Part shown: in pieces, positions 51,029 to 59,405 of the stretch
Layout of the letters: each line of letters begins with the position of its first letter
How positions within the stretch are numbered: the stretch's first letter is position 1
Origin: Streptosporangium pseudovulgare
GTDB taxonomy: Bacteria > Actinomycetota > Actinomycetes > Streptosporangiales > Streptosporangiaceae
NCBI RefSeq assembly: GCF_014648055.1
Contig: NZ_BMQJ01000001.1
Location: 248,001-312,000 of the forward strand
Reading direction: 5' to 3'
DNA: 64,000 nucleotides
Program-made: the position numbers and the translations under genes
The notes under the pieces: generated by a model
The model's input: only the letters and a program-made list of their open reading frames with translations
Told to the model about the DNA's origin: nothing
Databases searched by the model: none

Positions 51029-52639
51029 GTGCGCGCAGTCCTCCCCCGACGACCCCGCCCCCGGACCGGAAGCGGCACGGCCGCCCCATGGCGCCGCCGG
51101 GTGGCCGTCGCCGTCCCCCCGACGGTGGCCGCCGCCATCGCCGGATGGGGGATCACCGTGCCGTCGCTGTGGCGGGACGAGTCGGTCACCGGCATGGCCG
51201 CCCGCATGTCCCTGCCCGAACTGCGGGCGCTCCTCGCCGACATCGACACCGTCCACGCCCTGTACTACCTGCTCATGCGGCCGTTCGCCGCGCTCGGCGC
51301 CTCCGGCCCCGTCGAGCTGATGCTGCGGCTGCCGTCGCTGCTCGCATTCGCCGCCGCCGCGTACGGCGTGGCCGTCCTGGGCCGCCGCCTCGCCGGTCCG
51401 GCGGCCGGCCTGTGGAGCGGCCTGCTGTACGCCGTCCTGCCGATCATGTCCCGCTACGCCCAGGAGGCGCGCGGATACGCGCTGGTCAGCGCGGTCGCCG
51501 TGCTGGCCACGTGGCTGCTCGTCGCGGCGCTGGAGCGGCCGTCACGGCGGCGGTTCGCCGGGTACGGGGCGGCGGTCGCCCTGCTCGGGTGGTTGCACCT
51601 GTACGCCCTGCTCCTGCTGGCCGCGCACGCCGTCGCCGTACTCGCCGCCGGACGGGCCGTCCCCGGGACGCGGCCGCCGCGGCGACCCCGGTCCTCTCCC
51701 ACGTCGCACCCGCCGCGAGGGCCGCTGCGGCCGCCATGGCCGTCGTGGCTGCTCGCCGTGGCCGGCGCCGGGGTCGCGCTGGCGCCGCTCGTGGTGGTCG
51801 CGGCCGGGCAGCGGGACACCCAGCTGTTCTGGCTGCGCTCCCCCGGCCCGCCGGAGCTGGCGGCCTTCCCGATCGAGGTGGCCGGGAGCGCGGCCGGGGC
51901 GGCGGCGGTGTTCGGCCTGGCGATGTGGGGCGGGTGGTCGGCCCGCCGTACGCCGCTCGTCGCGGCCTGGGCCGTCCTGCCGTTCGCGATCTCGTTCGCC
52001 GTGTCGCAGGTGGTGCCGGTCTACCATCCCCGGTACGTGCTGGTCGTGGTCCCCGGGGTCGCGCTCGCCGCAGGGATCGGCCTGACCCGCCTCGCCGCGG
52101 CCGCGGGCCGATGGCGGTTCGCGGTCGCCGTGCCCGCCGTCCTGCTCGTCGCCGCGACGGCCCTCCCGGCGCACGAGGCGCTCCGCACGCCGGACAGCCG
52201 CCCCGACGACCTGCGGTCCCTGGCCGCCACCCTCGACGCCGAGGTGCGGCCCGGTGACCGGGTGCTCTTCGTGCCGTACCGGTACCGGCTGTTCGTCGCC
52301 GTCTACGGCGGGCCGTACGAGCGTCTGGTGGACCTCACCCGGGCGCCCGGCCGGTACGGCCCGCGCACCGCCGCCGAGTTCACCGCCGCGGCGGCCGGGG
52401 CGAGCCGGATCTGGCTGGTCTCGGCGCGGATCGGCAAGGTCTACGCCGCCGACCCGCGCCTGGTGACGCTCCGGAGCGCCTTCTCCGCCGCCGGACCGGC
52501 CAGGCGGTTCGGCTCCGTCCGTCTCACGCTCTACCGGCCCCGCGAGGCCGAGCGGCGCCGCGCCGGGGTGGAGCGGCGGCCCGCCGCGTCACCGGCCTCC
52601 CCCGGCGCCGTCACCTCCGCCCCCGCGCCGCCCGCCTGA
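51029..52639 (+). CDS. GT-C-type membrane glycosyltransferase (mannosyltransferase-like)
   Basis: A polytopic membrane protein of 536 aa. After a basic N terminus and the first hydrophobic helix comes PSLWRDESVTGMAARM, carrying the Asp-Glu pair typical of the first extracytoplasmic loop of polyprenyl-phosphate-dependent GT-C enzymes. Then come HALYYLLMRPFAALG and about nine hydrophobic segments, and a C-terminal soluble domain. Donor and acceptor are unknown. GTG 51029 is chosen: TACCGT (51017-51022) ends 6 nt before it and no ribosome site exists, fitting a leaderless mRNA. Confidence 0.85.
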   Translation: MRAVLPRRPRPRTGSGTAAPWRRRVAVAVPPTVAAAIAGWGITVPSLWRDESVTGMAARMSLPELRALLADIDTVHALYYLLMRPFAALGASGPVELMLRLPSLLAFAAAAYGVAVLGRRLAGPAAGLWSGLLYAVLPIMSRYAQEARGYALVSAVAVLATWLLVAALERPSRRRFAGYGAAVALLGWLHLYALLLLAAHAVAVLAAGRAVPGTRPPRRPRSSPTSHPPRGPLRPPWPSWLLAVAGAGVALAPLVVVAAGQRDTQLFWLRSPGPPELAAFPIEVAGSAAGAAAVFGLAMWGGWSARRTPLVAAWAVLPFAISFAVSQVVPVYHPRYVLVVVPGVALAAGIGLTRLAAAAGRWRFAVAVPAVLLVAATALPAHEALRTPDSRPDDLRSLAATLDAEVRPGDRVLFVPYRYRLFVAVYGGPYERLVDLTRAPGRYGPRTAAEFTAAAAGASRIWLVSARIGKVYAADPRLVTLRSAFSAAGPARRFGSVRLTLYRPREAERRRAGVERRPAASPASPGAVTSAPAPPA

Positions 52640-52777
52640 CGGACGACGGCCGACTCCGCTGCCGCATCGCCGAAGAGCAGGTGAAGCCCCATTCCGGACG
52701 GGTCCGGGACCCTGCTCCGGACGCCCTGTGGGCACGCTCCCATATCCCAGGAGAGCGCTTTCTCCTATCCTTGGCCG

Positions 52778-53572
52778 ATGGAGCTAGCGGAGATCCGCAC
52801 CTACCCCGTCAAGTCCGCCAAAGGCATCCTCCGCCCATCCGCCCGGGTCCTCCCCTGGGGTCTGGAAGGCGACCGCCGCTGGGGCGTGGTGGACCCGCTG
52901 GGAGAGCTGATCTGGGTGGGCGAACACCCCCGGCTCCTCTCCGTCTCGGCTGCCGAAACCCCCGACGGCGGCCTCCGCCTGTCGGCGAAGGGCATGGGCG
53001 ACCTCGAGGTCCCCCCGGCCACCGGCGGCACGATCCGGATGGGTTGCTCCAATCTCGACCGGGCCGTGCTCGCCCACGCCGACGCCCATGAATGGTTCAC
53101 CCGCCTGCTCGGCAGGCCCGCCCGCCTCATCTGGCTGGACGAGCCCGGGCCCCGGACCGGCACCGGGGAGTACGGCGGTCTCTGGGACGGACCCCTTCAT
53201 CTCGTCTCCAGGAGTTCGCTCCAGCGCCTGGACGACTGGATCGCCGAAGGCGCCATGGAACGCCGGGAGCATCCCCCGGGCCCCCTCGACATCGCCCGCT
53301 TCCGGCCCAACGCCGTCATCGACGGTGCGGAACCCTTCGCGGAGGACGCCTGGACGTCGGTCCGCATCGGCGGGATCGACTTCCGCGTCTCGGAGTCGTG
53401 CGACCGCTGCGCCGCCACCATCTGGGATCCCGCCACCCAGGAGCGCGGCAAGGAACCCCTGAGGACCCTGGCCGAGCACCGCCGCTGGGACGGAAAGACC
53501 TGGTTCGGCATCCGCCTGGTGCCCAGGAACCTCGGCGAGCTGAGAGTCGGCGACGACGTCCGGCCGGGCTAG
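52778..53572 (+). CDS. MOSC-domain protein (YcbX/mARC-like)
   Basis: A protein of 264 aa. The MOSC N-terminal beta-barrel domain (ELAEIRTYPVKSAKG, GDRRWGVVDPLGE) is followed by a MOSC domain (RFRPNAVIDG, EDAWTSVRIGGIDFRV, the molybdenum-ligand Cys region SESCDRCAATIWDPATQERGKEPLRTL). Relatives reduce N-hydroxylated bases using Moco. TATCCT (52766-52771) lies 6 nt before the ATG without a ribosome site. No redox partner is encoded next to it. Confidence 0.9.
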   Translation: MELAEIRTYPVKSAKGILRPSARVLPWGLEGDRRWGVVDPLGELIWVGEHPRLLSVSAAETPDGGLRLSAKGMGDLEVPPATGGTIRMGCSNLDRAVLAHADAHEWFTRLLGRPARLIWLDEPGPRTGTGEYGGLWDGPLHLVSRSSLQRLDDWIAEGAMERREHPPGPLDIARFRPNAVIDGAEPFAEDAWTSVRIGGIDFRVSESCDRCAATIWDPATQERGKEPLRTLAEHRRWDGKTWFGIRLVPRNLGELRVGDDVRPG

Positions 53573-53642
53573 CCGGTCAGGCGCTCCGGGACTGCCCGGG
53601 GCCGCCTTCGACGGCGGACGAGCCCCCGGACGGCTCCGCGGC

Positions 53643-54185
53643 CTAACCCTTCGGGCCCGGCTTCCACTCCTGGGCGAGGAGACCGAGCAGCACCTGGTCC
53701 AGGAACTCGCCCATCACCCAGGCCGACGAGCGCAGCACGCCCTCGCGGACGAATCCGTTGCGCTCGGCGGAGCGCAGCATCGCGGCGTTGTCCGCCAGCG
53801 TCTCGACCTGCAGCCGCTGCAGGCCGCGCACGACGAAACCGTAGTGGCACAGCACCGCGACCACGTCGGTGCCGTAGCCCTTGCCACGGGCCGCCGGCCG
53901 CAGCCCCAGCCCGATGTGCGCCGACCTGTTGTGGTCGTCGATGCCCCACAGCGTCGCGGCGCCGACCAGCGTGCCGCCGTCCAGCTCCACGACCGAGAAG
54001 GAGGCGTGCCCCTGCTCCTTGTCGTCCACCGCGAACTGTGAATCCTTCGAGCCGGGCGTGATCGGCCGCCACGGCCGGCCCACGGCCCGCGAGGTGTTGG
54101 CCACGTCGTCGTAGAGCTCGGTCTGCAGAATCGGGATGTCGTCCTCGTGCCGGGCCCTGAGCCCGACCCTGTCACCTCTCAGCAC
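53643..54185 (-). CDS. GNAT acetyltransferase of the RimJ/RimL type
   Basis: A protein of 180 aa: GDRVGLRARHEDDIPIL at the N terminus, GAATLWGIDDHNRSAHIGLGLRPAARGKGYGTDVVAVLCHYGF as motif A, and LQVETLADNAAMLRSAERNGFVREGVLR. This pattern is typical of N-terminal or ribosomal-protein-type acetyltransferases. The start is GTG 54185, with GGAAG nearby. It converges on the MOSC gene and diverges from the toxin-antitoxin pair. Confidence 0.88.
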   Translation of the reverse strand: MLRGDRVGLRARHEDDIPILQTELYDDVANTSRAVGRPWRPITPGSKDSQFAVDDKEQGHASFSVVELDGGTLVGAATLWGIDDHNRSAHIGLGLRPAARGKGYGTDVVAVLCHYGFVVRGLQRLQVETLADNAAMLRSAERNGFVREGVLRSSAWVMGEFLDQVLLGLLAQEWKPGPKG

Positions 54186-54324
54186 GCGAGCTTCCTATCG
54201 GACCCGGACGGCCGGCGGCAAACCGATAGGAACCCCCATCCGCCGGCGACACCTCCAGCGCTCACCGCATCAGGAATCTCCAAGCCGCTTTCCGGAACTC
54301 CACTCGCGCCCTTACGGCGGCACG

Positions 54325-54346
54325 ACATCAACAGTACTGTTGATGT
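54325..54346. promoter_or_regulatory. 22-bp perfect palindrome at the toxin-antitoxin promoter
   Basis: ACATCAACAGT (54325-54335) is followed directly by its reverse complement ACTGTTGATGT (54336-54346). The palindrome touches the antitoxin ATG (54347) with no spacing, so the mRNA is probably leaderless. Protein bound here would cover the transcription start, as in autoregulated toxin-antitoxin operons. Confidence 0.8.
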
Positions 54347-54844
54347 ATGGCCATGCCCTTGGAAGAAGTGCCGTTCACCGAGCTTCTCCGTCAGCCCGGC
54401 GAGACAGCCGAGCGGTTGTCGCGTGTGCGCGCCGTACGGCTGCGCCGGCGCGACTCCGACGACCTCGTCCTCATGACCGCCGAACGCGCGGAGGGCGAGA
54501 ACGAGGTGATCGGCCTCACCGCGAAGCTTCTCGCCGCCCTCTTCCACGACGATGCGGGCGGCGCCGAGATCCTGCGGCGCGTCTTCCCGGACGTCCTGCC
54601 CTGGACCCGGTTCCTCCCCGCCCCGGCCGTGGAGGAGTTGCTCGCCTCCCTCAGCGAGATCGCGCCCGCCGCCGCCAGCCTGGGCAATCTCGCCCCGGTC
54701 ACCCAGCTCCTCGTCGAGTGGCGGCACACCGCCGAGATCTACGCCGATCCCCAGCTCTTCGCGGCTCTCACCACACCACGCGGGGACGACTTCGGCCCGG
54801 TCCCCCGTCCCGGCGACGAGGCCACCGGCGGAGCGAGTTTGTGA
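54347..54844 (+). CDS. putative antitoxin of a type II toxin-antitoxin pair
   Basis: A protein of 165 aa. The N-terminal half (MPLEEVPFTELLRQPGETAERLSRVRAVRLRRRDSDDLVL) resembles Phd/YefM-like antitoxins that form a DNA-binding beta-alpha fold. The longer helical C terminus contains LAALFHDDAGGAEILRRVFPDVLPW and LLVEWRHTAEIYADP. The latter phrase is common in actinobacterial antitoxins paired with a RelE-like toxin. The gene is the first of the pair, starts directly after the palindrome, and its stop overlaps the toxin GTG by 4 bp. Confidence 0.8.
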   Translation: MAMPLEEVPFTELLRQPGETAERLSRVRAVRLRRRDSDDLVLMTAERAEGENEVIGLTAKLLAALFHDDAGGAEILRRVFPDVLPWTRFLPAPAVEELLASLSEIAPAAASLGNLAPVTQLLVEWRHTAEIYADPQLFAALTTPRGDDFGPVPRPGDEATGGASL

Positions 54845-55194
54845 GCCCCCGGCGTGGCGACCGGGCGGCCCCTCCACCTCGTGGGGGCGAATGGACCCTG
54901 CGGTTTGAGAACTCCCAGGCCGCAGACGACTGGGAGATGCTGTGCAAGCAGGCTCCGGGCAACACCCGGCGGGCCTGGGACGAGATTTCCGCCGATCCCC
55001 GACCCACGCCGAGCCATCGCCATCATCCGCTCCACCATGATCTGGCCACCGTCTCCTTCAAGGGACGGGTTCTGGACCAGTGGCAGTACGAGGTGACGGG
55101 CGGTGGACGTGTCTGGTATCTGATCGACGACACCACCCGCACAGCTTGGATCACCTATGCCAGCCCCGCTCATCCCAGAGCCACGGATCGCTGA
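54841..55194 (+). CDS. RelE/ParE-superfamily toxin
   Basis: A 117-aa protein whose core (WTLRFENSQAADDWEMLCKQAPGNTRRAWDEISADPRP) and C terminus (VLDQWQYEVTGGGRVWYLIDDTTRTAWITYASPAHP) fit the actinobacterial family described as cytotoxic translational repressor of toxin-antitoxin stability system. RelE-type members cleave mRNA in the ribosome A site. Start GTG 54841 is within the antitoxin stop (GTGA). Confidence 0.8.
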   Translation: MSPRRGDRAAPPPRGGEWTLRFENSQAADDWEMLCKQAPGNTRRAWDEISADPRPTPSHRHHPLHHDLATVSFKGRVLDQWQYEVTGGGRVWYLIDDTTRTAWITYASPAHPRATDR

Positions 55195-55290
55195 AGGGTC
55201 AGGCGACCGGCCACTGCCTGATGATCCAACAGCGGATCGACCGCGGGGAACGGCGCTCCGGTCGTCATGGCGGCCGGAGCGCCCGGGAGC

Positions 55291-55320
55291 GCGCTCCGGC
55301 CCCGATCGGGGCCGGAGCGC
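55291..55320. terminator. 30-bp perfect palindrome between convergent genes
   Basis: The sequence is its own reverse complement over 30 bp (first half begins GCGCTCCGGCCCCGA). Just beside it, GGCCGGAGCGC (55272-55282) can instead pair with GCGCTCCGGCC (55291-55301), so two hairpins compete. It sits between the toxin and dps genes. Confidence 0.65.
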
Positions 55321-55359
55321 CGGGGACGCGCCGGGCGGATCCGGCGCGGCGCGGCGAAC

Positions 55360-55827
55360 CTAGCGCTGGGCCTCCAGCATCCAGTGGTGCTTCTCCAGGT
55401 CCTGGGTGATCTCGATGAGGATGTCCTGGGTCACCGGGTCCGGCTTCTCGGTGGCGGCGACGCGCTCCCGCATCCGGCGGATGATGGACCCGAGGATGTC
55501 CGTCATCGCGGCGACGACCTTGCCGTCGTTGATGTAGCCCGCTTCCAGCTGCGGCAGCTCGTTCGTGTTGGCCAGCGTGGACGGCCGGCCGTCGGGGTTG
55601 CATCCCAGCGCCACCGCGCGTTCGGCGACGGTGTCGGCGTGCTCCCGGGCGGCCGCGACGATCTCGTCGAGCTGCAGGTGCAGGGAGCGGAAGTTGTGGC
55701 CGATCACGTTCCAGTGCGCCTGCTTGCCCAGGAGCGAGAGGTTCAGCAGGTCGACGAGCGACCCCTGGAGAGTCTCGCCGATGACCTTCTTGTTCTCGGG
55801 AGTGAGCGGGCTGGTGATCGTGGACAT
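55360..55827 (-). CDS. dps: Dps-family DNA-binding ferritin-like protein
   Basis: Protects DNA against iron and peroxide by storing oxidised iron in a dodecameric shell. The 155-aa protein has the Dps ferroxidase signature HWNVIGHNFRSLHLQLDEIVAAAREHADTVAERAVALGCNPDG, with the conserved His, Asp and Glu at the dimer interface. ATG 55827 is chosen for the GGGGAGA upstream; a longer frame to 55884 has no ribosome site. It is divergent from the MerR-VIT/VWA operon across a region with repeated TGACAGTGTCA elements. Confidence 0.93.
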   Translation of the reverse strand: MSTITSPLTPENKKVIGETLQGSLVDLLNLSLLGKQAHWNVIGHNFRSLHLQLDEIVAAAREHADTVAERAVALGCNPDGRPSTLANTNELPQLEAGYINDGKVVAAMTDILGSIIRRMRERVAATEKPDPVTQDILIEITQDLEKHHWMLEAQR

Positions 55828-55900
55828 GAGATATCTCCCCGTTCTCGTCTTATGTCCTTCTATGTCCCAAACGCCCATACCCACCGAACGGCTCCTTATG

Positions 55901-55930
55901 TTGACAGTGTCACATTGACAGTGTCACTGT
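55901..55930. promoter_or_regulatory. two tandem TGACAGTGTCA operators between dps and merR
   Basis: The 11-bp palindrome TGACAGTGTCA occurs at 55902-55912 and again at 55916-55926, exactly 14 bp apart. Each is preceded by T to give TTGACA. They lie 11-35 bp upstream of the merR start codon and about 75-100 bp upstream of dps, and probably form the MerR binding site. Confidence 0.7.
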
Positions 55931-55936
55931 GGAAGC

Positions 55937-56656
55937 ATGGAGTGGACGATCGGCGAACTGGCCGAGCAGGCGACGGCCCTGCTGGGTCCCACCGCCCAGC
56001 TCAGCGGGCGCGTCAGGGACGTGCCCAACGAGCGCCTCATCCGGTGGTACGCCACGATCGGGCTCCTCGACCCGCCCCTGACCCGCCGGGGCCGCGTCGC
56101 CCTGTACGGCAGGCGCCACCTGCTCCAGCTCGTCGCCGTCAAGCGGCGCCAGGCCGAGGGCCGGACCATCGCCGAGATCCAGGCCGAGCTGGCCGGAGCC
56201 ACCGACCGGACACTGGAGGCGATCGCCGACATCCCCGAGCCGTCCGCGGGGTCACCCGCCGGGCCGTCCGCCGAGCCACCGGCCGCGCCGCGCGCCGCGC
56301 GCCCGCGCTTCTGGGCCACGCCGCCCGCCGCGACCGGAGCCGCGCCCGCCCCTCCCCCGCGCCCGGCGGCGCCCGGGGCCACCGGGCGATCCCTCCGGCG
56401 TGCGCCTCACCCGGCCGGGGCGCGACCCGCACCCCTCCCGGAGGCCGCACCGCCTGCCCCCGCATCCACATCCACCGCGCCGCCGCCGGCCGTGACCGTC
56501 CACGGCGTACGGCTCGCACCGGGCGTGACGCTGCTGCTCGACGGCGGCCGCGCGCCCTCCCCGGACGACCTCACCGCGATCGGCGCCGCGTCCCGGGCGC
56601 TCCTCGCGGTCCTGCGTGAACACGACCTCATCCCTCCGGAAGGAGAGCAGCGATGA
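55937..56656 (+). CDS. MerR-family regulator of the VIT/VWA operon
   Basis: A 239-aa protein. An N-terminal MerR winged helix (TIGELAEQATALLG, RDVPNERLIRWYATIGLLDPPLTRRGRVALYGRRHLLQLVAVKRRQAEGRTIAEIQAELAG, residues 1-90) is followed by a Pro/Ala-rich linker (about 100-180). A small C-terminal domain (VTVHGVRLAPGVTLLLDGG, LTAIGAASRALLAVLREHDLI) seems specific to regulators of VIT/VWA proteins. The stop codon overlaps the next gene by 4 bp (ATGA). Confidence 0.85.
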   Translation: MEWTIGELAEQATALLGPTAQLSGRVRDVPNERLIRWYATIGLLDPPLTRRGRVALYGRRHLLQLVAVKRRQAEGRTIAEIQAELAGATDRTLEAIADIPEPSAGSPAGPSAEPPAAPRAARPRFWATPPAATGAAPAPPPRPAAPGATGRSLRRAPHPAGARPAPLPEAAPPAPASTSTAPPPAVTVHGVRLAPGVTLLLDGGRAPSPDDLTAIGAASRALLAVLREHDLIPPEGEQR

Positions 56657-59316
56657 TCAGCTCGATAGGAACGCTCAGCCCGGAGGAGTACGCGCCGGTC
56701 CCGGACGCCGGGCTGGGCGCGCTCGCCACCGAACGCGGCAACCTGCCGCTGGAGAGCGTGGACGTCACCGCCGCGGTGTCCGGGCTGGTCGCCGGGGCCG
56801 AGGTGACCCAGGTCTTCCGCAACCCGCACGACGTGGCGCTGGAGGCCACCTACGTCTTCCCACTGCCCGACCGGGCCGCCGTCACCGCCTTCCGGATGGA
56901 GGCGGACGGCCGGGTCGTCGAGGGGATCCTCAAGGAGCGGGGGCAGGCCAGGGCCGACTACGACCGGGCCCTCGCCGAGGGCAGGCGGGCCGCGATCGCC
57001 GAGGAGGACCGGCCCGACGTCTTCACCATCAGGGTCGGCAACATCGTGCCCGGCGAGCGGGTCACCGTACGCCTGACGCTCAGCCAGCCGCTGCCGTACG
57101 AGGACGGAGCCGCGACCTTCCGCTTCCCGCTGGTCGTGGCCCCGCGCTACATCCCCGGCGCCCCGCTCGACGGCGAGCGGGCCGGCGACGGCCGGTCACC
57201 GGACACCGACGCGGTCCCGGACGCCTCCCGGATCACTCCCCCGGTGCTGCTGCCCGGTTTCCCGGCCCCGGTACGGCTCTCGCTCGCGGTCACCGTCGAT
57301 CCGGCCGGGCTGGAGCTGCGGGAGATCCGCTCCAGCCTGCACGCGGTCCTCCAGGAGGACGGCGCGGAGGGCGTGACGGTCGGCCTGCGGCCCGGCGAGC
57401 GGCTGGACCGCGACTTCGTCCTGCGCCTGGCCTTCGACGCCTCGACCTCCCTGACGCTGGTCCCCGACCCGGCCGGATCGGCCGGCGGAGCGCGCGAACC
57501 GTCCGCCGGAGCGGACGGGACGGGCGCCGAGGCGGCCGGGCAGGTTCCCGGTACGGGCGGAACGCCTTCCGGCACGACCGAACCGGCCGGGGGGACGTTC
57601 GCGCTGACCGTCGTGCCCGGTCCCGCGCCCGCCGCGACCGGTTCCAAGGACGTCGTGCTCGTCCTCGACCGCTCGGGCAGCATGGGCGGCTGGAAGATGG
57701 TCGCCGCCCGGCGGGCCGCCGCGCGCATCGTCGACACCCTCACCGACGGCGACCGGTTCGCCGTGCTGTCCTTCGACCACGTGGTGGAACGGCCGGCCGG
57801 GCTGGGCGAGGGACTGGTGGAGGCGACCGACCGCAACCGCTACCGGGCGGTCGAGCACCTGGCCCGGCTGGAGGCGCGCGGCGGCACCGAGATGCTGGCC
57901 CCGCTGGAGGAGGCCGTCGCGCTGCTGAACGGCCGCCCGGGTCCCGTGTCCCCCGGACGCCCCGGAGCGCCCGGGGACCCCGCCCGGACGGCCGGCGCCG
58001 TACCCTCCGCCGGTTCCGCGCCCTCCGGCGGCCCCGCCGGTCCGGCCGGTGCCGTCGGTTCTGCCAACGCCGCCGGTCCGGCCGACCGCGTCCTGGTCCT
58101 GGTGACCGACGGTCAGGTCGGCAACGAGGACCAGATCCTGGAGCGGATCGGCGGCGGGCTGGCGGGGGCGCGGGTGCACACGGTCGGCATCGACCGCGCG
58201 GTCAACGCCGGGTTCCTCGGCAGGCTGGCCGGGCTCGGCGCGGGCCGCTGCGAGCTGGTGGAGTCGGAGGACCGGCTGGACGAGGCGATGGAGCACATCC
58301 ACCGCAGGATCGCCGCCCCGCTGGTCACCGACCTGTCCCTCGAGGCCGACGGGCTGAGCCTCGTCCCGGACACGACCGGCCGCCTCGGCTCGATCCACCA
58401 CGGCGTGCCGCTGACCGTCCACGGCCGGTACCGGGGGGACGCGGCCGGAGCGCTGACCGTCCGGGGACTGGACGCCGCCGGGCGGCCGTGGGAGCGCAGG
58501 GTCACCGGCGTCCGGGGGAGCAACCCGGCCGTGCGGGCGATCTGGGCGCGCGCCCGGCTGCGCGAGCTGGAGGACCGCTACGCCGCCGGGGACCGATCCC
58601 TGGAGGAGGAGATCGTGGCGACCTCCCTCGGGTACGGCGTGCTCTGCCGGTTCACCGCCTTCGTCGCGGTCGACTCCAGGGTCGTCGCCGAGGGCGGCCC
58701 GGAGCACCACGTGATCCAGCCGGTGGAACCGCCCTCCGGCTGGGCGGGATCGGGCGGCGCGCCGATGGCGATGATGCAGGCCGCGATGCCCATGATGCCG
58801 GTCGCGGTCACCGGGCCGATGCCGGCGCCCGGCGGCCCGGCCCCGTCCGGCCCTTCCCCGGAGTTCGGCGGCCCCGCCCCGGCCTTCGCGTCCGCCCCGG
58901 GCTTCGCCCGCGCGGCGAAGGCGCCGGCCACGCGGGTGTCCGGTACGGCCCGGCCGTCGGAGACGTTGCGGGTCAGGCTCGGCGAGGAGCTGGAGCGGCT
59001 GCGCGCCGCGGAGTCCCTCCCGGCGGCGGCGAAGCTGCGCTACCTGGACGACCTGGGCAGCCGCCTCGCCGCCCTCGCCGCGTACCTGGGCGGCCACACC
59101 GGGCTCGCGGCCCTGGCCGAGGAGCTGCAGGCCGGCGGCGACCCGGACGCGCTGTGGCGCCGGGCCGTCGAGGTTCTGTCCGCCCTCCGTGACTCCGCCG
59201 GATCCGGCGGGCCGGGTGAGCCGGGTAAACCGGGTGAGTCGGGCGGGCCGGGCGGGACCGGCGGCTCCGGGGACTCCGATGGGCCCGGCCGGCGCCGGCC
59301 GTTCTGGAAGCGCTGA
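56653..59316 (+). CDS. VIT and VWA domain protein with collagen-like tail
   Basis: A protein of 887 aa. The N-terminal VIT domain (ESVDVTAAVSGLVAGAEVTQVFRNPHDVALEATYVFPLPDRAAVTAF, residues 30-170) resembles inter-alpha-trypsin inhibitor heavy chains. The VWA domain begins near residue 330 with an intact MIDAS (VLVLDRSGSMGGWKM, GGTEML, VLVTDGQVGNE). A Met-rich patch (PMAMMQAAMPMMP) and a Pro/Ala-rich region precede a helical segment. The end is a Gly-rich collagen-like tail (GGPGEPGKPGESGG). No signal peptide is seen. Its role is unknown; co-expression with a MerR regulator suggests stress induction. Confidence 0.88.
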   Translation: MISSIGTLSPEEYAPVPDAGLGALATERGNLPLESVDVTAAVSGLVAGAEVTQVFRNPHDVALEATYVFPLPDRAAVTAFRMEADGRVVEGILKERGQARADYDRALAEGRRAAIAEEDRPDVFTIRVGNIVPGERVTVRLTLSQPLPYEDGAATFRFPLVVAPRYIPGAPLDGERAGDGRSPDTDAVPDASRITPPVLLPGFPAPVRLSLAVTVDPAGLELREIRSSLHAVLQEDGAEGVTVGLRPGERLDRDFVLRLAFDASTSLTLVPDPAGSAGGAREPSAGADGTGAEAAGQVPGTGGTPSGTTEPAGGTFALTVVPGPAPAATGSKDVVLVLDRSGSMGGWKMVAARRAAARIVDTLTDGDRFAVLSFDHVVERPAGLGEGLVEATDRNRYRAVEHLARLEARGGTEMLAPLEEAVALLNGRPGPVSPGRPGAPGDPARTAGAVPSAGSAPSGGPAGPAGAVGSANAAGPADRVLVLVTDGQVGNEDQILERIGGGLAGARVHTVGIDRAVNAGFLGRLAGLGAGRCELVESEDRLDEAMEHIHRRIAAPLVTDLSLEADGLSLVPDTTGRLGSIHHGVPLTVHGRYRGDAAGALTVRGLDAAGRPWERRVTGVRGSNPAVRAIWARARLRELEDRYAAGDRSLEEEIVATSLGYGVLCRFTAFVAVDSRVVAEGGPEHHVIQPVEPPSGWAGSGGAPMAMMQAAMPMMPVAVTGPMPAPGGPAPSGPSPEFGGPAPAFASAPGFARAAKAPATRVSGTARPSETLRVRLGEELERLRAAESLPAAAKLRYLDDLGSRLAALAAYLGGHTGLAALAEELQAGGDPDALWRRAVEVLSALRDSAGSGGPGEPGKPGESGGPGGTGGSGDSDGPGRRRPFWKR

Positions 59317-59334
59317 GAAACGGTCCCTCCGGAC

Positions 59335-59355
59335 GGCCGGGCCGGGTGCCCGGCC
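59335..59355 (+). terminator. terminator of the MerR-VIT/VWA operon
   Basis: GGCCGGG (59335-59341) and CCCGGCC (59349-59355) form a 7-bp stem with a 7-nt loop, 18 nt after the VWA stop codon. Confidence 0.55.
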
Positions 59356-59405
59356 GCCCGGAAAACGCCGGGCTCCCCGGCTGACCGGTGGGTTACAGTG
59401 CCGGG

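Noticed and set aside
56616-59192. Long plus-strand open frame overlapping the VIT/VWA gene
   Set aside because: Arg/Gly/Pro-rich shadow translation; the overlapping frame has the VIT and MIDAS motifs.
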